Shown: one piece after another, positions 61,405 through 64,000 of the stretch
Numbering within the stretch: the first letter of the stretch is position 1
Layout: every line of letters begins with the position of its first letter
NCBI RefSeq assembly: GCF_022803015.1
Contig: NZ_JAFKON010000002.1
Coordinates: forward strand, 372,001-436,000
From: Arthrobacter humicola
GTDB lineage: Bacteria; Actinomycetota; Actinomycetes; Actinomycetales; Micrococcaceae
Direction of reading: 5' to 3'
DNA length: 64,000 nucleotides
The notes under the pieces: generated by a model
The model's database searches: none
Told to the model about the DNA's origin: nothing
Seen by the model: the letters and a program-made list of their open reading frames with translations, nothing else
Position numbers and translations under genes: made by a program

Positions 61405-63879
61405 GTGAGTAGTGACGTGAATGGAACCACCCGCGCACAGATGCCGGCCGACGGCCCGTCCCTGGACAATGCGGTCCTGGACACAGGGATCCTGGACACC
61501 GCGGCCCTGGACCTGGTGGACCGCTGGTGGCGGGCGGCGAACTACGTCTCGGTGGGGCAAATCTACCTCCGGTCCAATCCGCTGCTGCGCGAACCCCTCC
61601 GCGCGGAACACACGAAGTCCAGGCTCCTTGGTCACTGGGGGACCACACCCGGACTGAATTTTGTCTATGCCCACCTGAACCGGGCTATCCGCCGGGACAG
61701 CCAGCAGATGCTTTTCATCGCCGGTCCCGGCCATGGCGGCCCCGCGGTGGTCGCCAACGCCTGGCTGGAGGGGACCTATTCGGAAATTTACGGCCACGTT
61801 GGTAACGACGAAGCCGGCCTGTCCGAGCTGTTCAGGCAGTTCTCCTACCCCGGCGGCATTCCAAGCCACGCCGCCCCGGAGACCCCCGGTTCGATCAGCG
61901 AAGGCGGCGAGCTCGGCTACTCGCTGGCACACGCGTATGGGTCTGTCTTCGACAACCCGGACCTGATCACGGCCGTCGTCATCGGTGACGGCGAAGCCGA
62001 GACCGGGCCGCTGGCTGCCAGCTGGCATTCGCACAACTTCCTGAACCCGGCGGCCGACGGCGCTGTGCTGCCCATCCTGCACCTCAACGGTTACAAGATC
62101 GCCAACCCCACGATTTTGGCCCGTATGCCCGAGGCCCAGCTGGAACAGCTGCTGCGCGGCTACGGGCACGTCCCCCATTTCGTCACCGTGGCCGATCCGG
62201 CCGACACAGCCGCGGCGCACCGGGATTTCGCGGCCGCACTGGACGCCTGCCTGGCCGGGATCCGGACCATCCAGCAGCGCCACCGCAGCGGCACTGCGCA
62301 GGACGGCACTGCGCAGGACGGTGCTGCGCAGGACGGTGCTGCGCAGTGGCCCATGATCGTGCTCCGTTCGCCCAAGGGCTGGACCGGGCCCAAGACGGTG
62401 GACGGGGAGCAGGTGGAGGGCACCTGGCGCAGCCACCAGGTTCCGCTGAACGAGGTCCGCACCAATCCTGGGCACCTGAGCCAGCTGCAGCAGTGGCTCG
62501 AGTCCTACCGGCCGGCGGAACTCTTCGACGATCGCGGACGCCTGAGGCCGGAGACGGCCAGGAACGCCCCGGCCGGTGCGCTGCGGATGAGCGCAACCCC
62601 CCATGCCAACGGCGGGATCCTGCTGCGCCCGCTCAACCTGCCGGACTACCGCCGGCACGCCGTCGACGTCGCCGAGCCCGGCATCGAAAGGATCAGCCCC
62701 ATGGTGACGCTCGGCCCCTGGCTGCGCGACGTCATTGCGCTGAACCCCGAGACCTTCCGGCTCTTCGGCCCCGACGAGACGGCATCGAACCGGCTGCAGG
62801 GCGTCTACGAGGCCACCGACAAGGTCTGGCAGTACAGGATTGATGCGCTGGATGAGCATATTGCCCGCGCCGGGCGGGTAATGGAAGTCCTCAGCGAACA
62901 CCTCTGCCAGGGCTGGCTGGAGGGATATCTGCTGACGGGACGGCACGGGGTGTTCAACTGCTACGAGGCGTTCATTCACATCATCGATTCGATGTTCAAC
63001 CAGCACGCCAAATGGCTCAAAGTCCACCGGCAGCTGCCGTGGCGCCAGCCCGTGGCCTCACTGAACTACCTCTTGTCCTCCCACGTGTGGCAGCAGGACC
63101 ACAACGGCTTTTCGCACCAGGATCCCGGCTTCATCGACCACGCCGTGAACAAGAAGGCCGAAATCATCCGGGTCTACCTGCCCCCGGACGCCAACACGCT
63201 TCTGGCCGTGATGGAGCATTGCCTGGCCTCCCGCGACTACGTCAACATCGTGGTCAGCGGCAAGCAGCCCTCGCCAACCTGGCTCGGGCCCGACGCGGCC
63301 TCGCACCATTGCCGCCGGGGCCTGGGCATCTGGGAGTTCGCCGGCTCCGAAGTCGCCGGTGAGGAGCCCGACGTCGTCCTTGCCTGCGCCGGCGACGTCC
63401 CCACGGTCGAAACCGTCGCCGCGGCCGAGCTCCTGAAGCAGGGGGCGCCCGGGCTGAAAGTGCGGGTGGTCAACGTCGTGGACCTCATGCGGCTCCAGGA
63501 CGCCAGCGAGCACCCGCACGGGCTGACGGCCCGGGACTTCGACGGCATCTTCACGGCGGACAAACCGGTGATCTTCGCTTATCACGGCTACCCCGCGCTG
63601 ATCCACCGGCTCACCTACCGGCGCACCAACCGGGAGGGCCTGCATGTTCGCGGCTACAAGGAGGAAGGCACCACCACGACCCCCTTCGACATGGCCATGC
63701 TGAACGGAATCGACCGCTTCCAGCTGGCAATGGACGCGATCGACCGGGTCCCCGGACTGGCCGGGAGGCACTCGCTGCTGCGCCAGTCCCTGCAGGACAG
63801 CCGCATGCGGGCCCGCGACCACACCCGGCAGTACGGTGAGGACCCGGCGGAGATCAGCAGCTGGTCGCTGCGGATTTGA
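61405..63879 (+). CDS. xfp: Phosphoketolase (xylulose-5-phosphate/fructose-6-phosphate)
   Basis: An 824-residue thiamine-diphosphate enzyme that cleaves xylulose-5-P or fructose-6-P with phosphate to acetyl phosphate plus triose or tetrose phosphate. Signs are [40 protein letters not shown], the [25 protein letters not shown], and the C-terminal [22 protein letters not shown] 15-nt repeat (62290-62346, four near copies) adds a [10 protein letters not shown] insertion at about residues 295-315. GTG 61405 has GAGGA 6 bases upstream. It supports heterofermentative sugar use. Confidence 0.96.
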   Translation: MSSDVNGTTRAQMPADGPSLDNAVLDTGILDTAALDLVDRWWRAANYVSVGQIYLRSNPLLREPLRAEHTKSRLLGHWGTTPGLNFVYAHLNRAIRRDSQQMLFIAGPGHGGPAVVANAWLEGTYSEIYGHVGNDEAGLSELFRQFSYPGGIPSHAAPETPGSISEGGELGYSLAHAYGSVFDNPDLITAVVIGDGEAETGPLAASWHSHNFLNPAADGAVLPILHLNGYKIANPTILARMPEAQLEQLLRGYGHVPHFVTVADPADTAAAHRDFAAALDACLAGIRTIQQRHRSGTAQDGTAQDGAAQDGAAQWPMIVLRSPKGWTGPKTVDGEQVEGTWRSHQVPLNEVRTNPGHLSQLQQWLESYRPAELFDDRGRLRPETARNAPAGALRMSATPHANGGILLRPLNLPDYRRHAVDVAEPGIERISPMVTLGPWLRDVIALNPETFRLFGPDETASNRLQGVYEATDKVWQYRIDALDEHIARAGRVMEVLSEHLCQGWLEGYLLTGRHGVFNCYEAFIHIIDSMFNQHAKWLKVHRQLPWRQPVASLNYLLSSHVWQQDHNGFSHQDPGFIDHAVNKKAEIIRVYLPPDANTLLAVMEHCLASRDYVNIVVSGKQPSPTWLGPDAASHHCRRGLGIWEFAGSEVAGEEPDVVLACAGDVPTVETVAAAELLKQGAPGLKVRVVNVVDLMRLQDASEHPHGLTARDFDGIFTADKPVIFAYHGYPALIHRLTYRRTNREGLHVRGYKEEGTTTTPFDMAMLNGIDRFQLAMDAIDRVPGLAGRHSLLRQSLQDSRMRARDHTRQYGEDPAEISSWSLRI

Positions 63880-63894
63880 GCAGTGCCCGCCGGG

Positions 63895-64000
63895 CTAGCC
63901 CGGGAGCTCCTGCAGCCCGCCCCGGGGCAGATGGATCCAGCCTTCGGTCAAGGCAGCCGCGGCGTGCCCGGGCCCGGGCCGCAGCGTCGCGCCGACGGCG
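63895..64000 (-). CDS. C-terminal end of an unidentified gene (partial)
   Basis: An open minus-strand frame enters from the right edge and stops with TAG at 63895-63897. The last residues read as GWIHLPRGGLQELPG. There is not enough to name a family. It is convergent with phosphoketolase, 15 bases apart. An alternative is that this is a chance open frame, as GC-rich DNA often has them. Confidence 0.4.
   Translation of the reverse strand, partial: AVGATLRPGPGHAAAALTEGWIHLPRGGLQELPG

Overview
The window is about 64 kb of high-GC DNA with dense, short-spaced genes, many ATGA-type overlaps, frequent GTG starts and several apparently leaderless genes. Gene content and protein style (double DUF1540 protein, MmyB-type regulator, phosphoketolase, NtaA/DszA-type monooxygenases) suggest a soil actinobacterium of the Arthrobacter/Pseudarthrobacter group (Micrococcaceae). 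This is an inference from style; no 16S or other marker gene is present. I saw no phage, insertion sequence, CRISPR array, tRNA or rRNA.

Layout. 0-4.4 kb: the end of an amidohydrolase gene, then a four-gene polyamine-type ABC importer. 4.7-10.4 kb: small metabolic genes (alpha/beta hydrolase, SpoIIAA/STAS-like protein, MmyB-type regulator divergent from a zinc alcohol dehydrogenase, cupin, GYD and ABM proteins, polyketide-cyclase-like protein). 11.2-23.5 kb: the most distinctive block, with two paralogous amino-acid-type binding proteins, an ABC permease and ATPase, three flavin-dependent LLM oxidoreductases, a DUF1684 protein, a large FAD/NAD(P)-binding protein, a GNAT acetyltransferase and a shortened LacI-type protein. 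It resembles the gene logic of Bacillus ytm/yxe loci for sulfur-containing amino-acid adducts. 23.5-30.7 kb: BASS transporter, SulP transporter, RelA/SpoT-domain synthetase, esterase and NhaA. 30.7-32.5 kb: a rhodanese and a persulfide-dioxygenase-like gene behind a perfect CsoR/CstR-type palindrome. 32.6-39.5 kb: sugar kinase, Raf-kinase-inhibitor-like protein, HAD phosphatase, glycerophosphodiesterase, NAD(P)HX dehydratase, phosphatase, glycerate kinase. 39.5-42.5 kb: a probable stress cluster (two membrane DUF proteins, an SDR, an acidic disordered protein). 42.6-53.1 kb: nucleobase permease, RutE-like reductase, 2H phosphoesterase, diguanylate cyclase, phosphoglucomutase, DUF4190 protein, peptide transporter with phosphotransferase, alcohol dehydrogenase. 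53.6-63.9 kb: amidase, rhodanese, pheA, lipid kinase, serS, HAD phosphatase, a SatD-like regulator divergent from phosphoketolase, and the tail of one more gene.

The most unusual non-coding signal is a family of short palindrome-centred intergenic repeats (core GGGACATGYCC) in three clusters, two of which flank the amidase gene. Other notable signals are the CstR-like operator with no regulator gene nearby, several starts placed 6 nt after a TANNNT -10 box, and three sets of short GC-rich tandem repeats.
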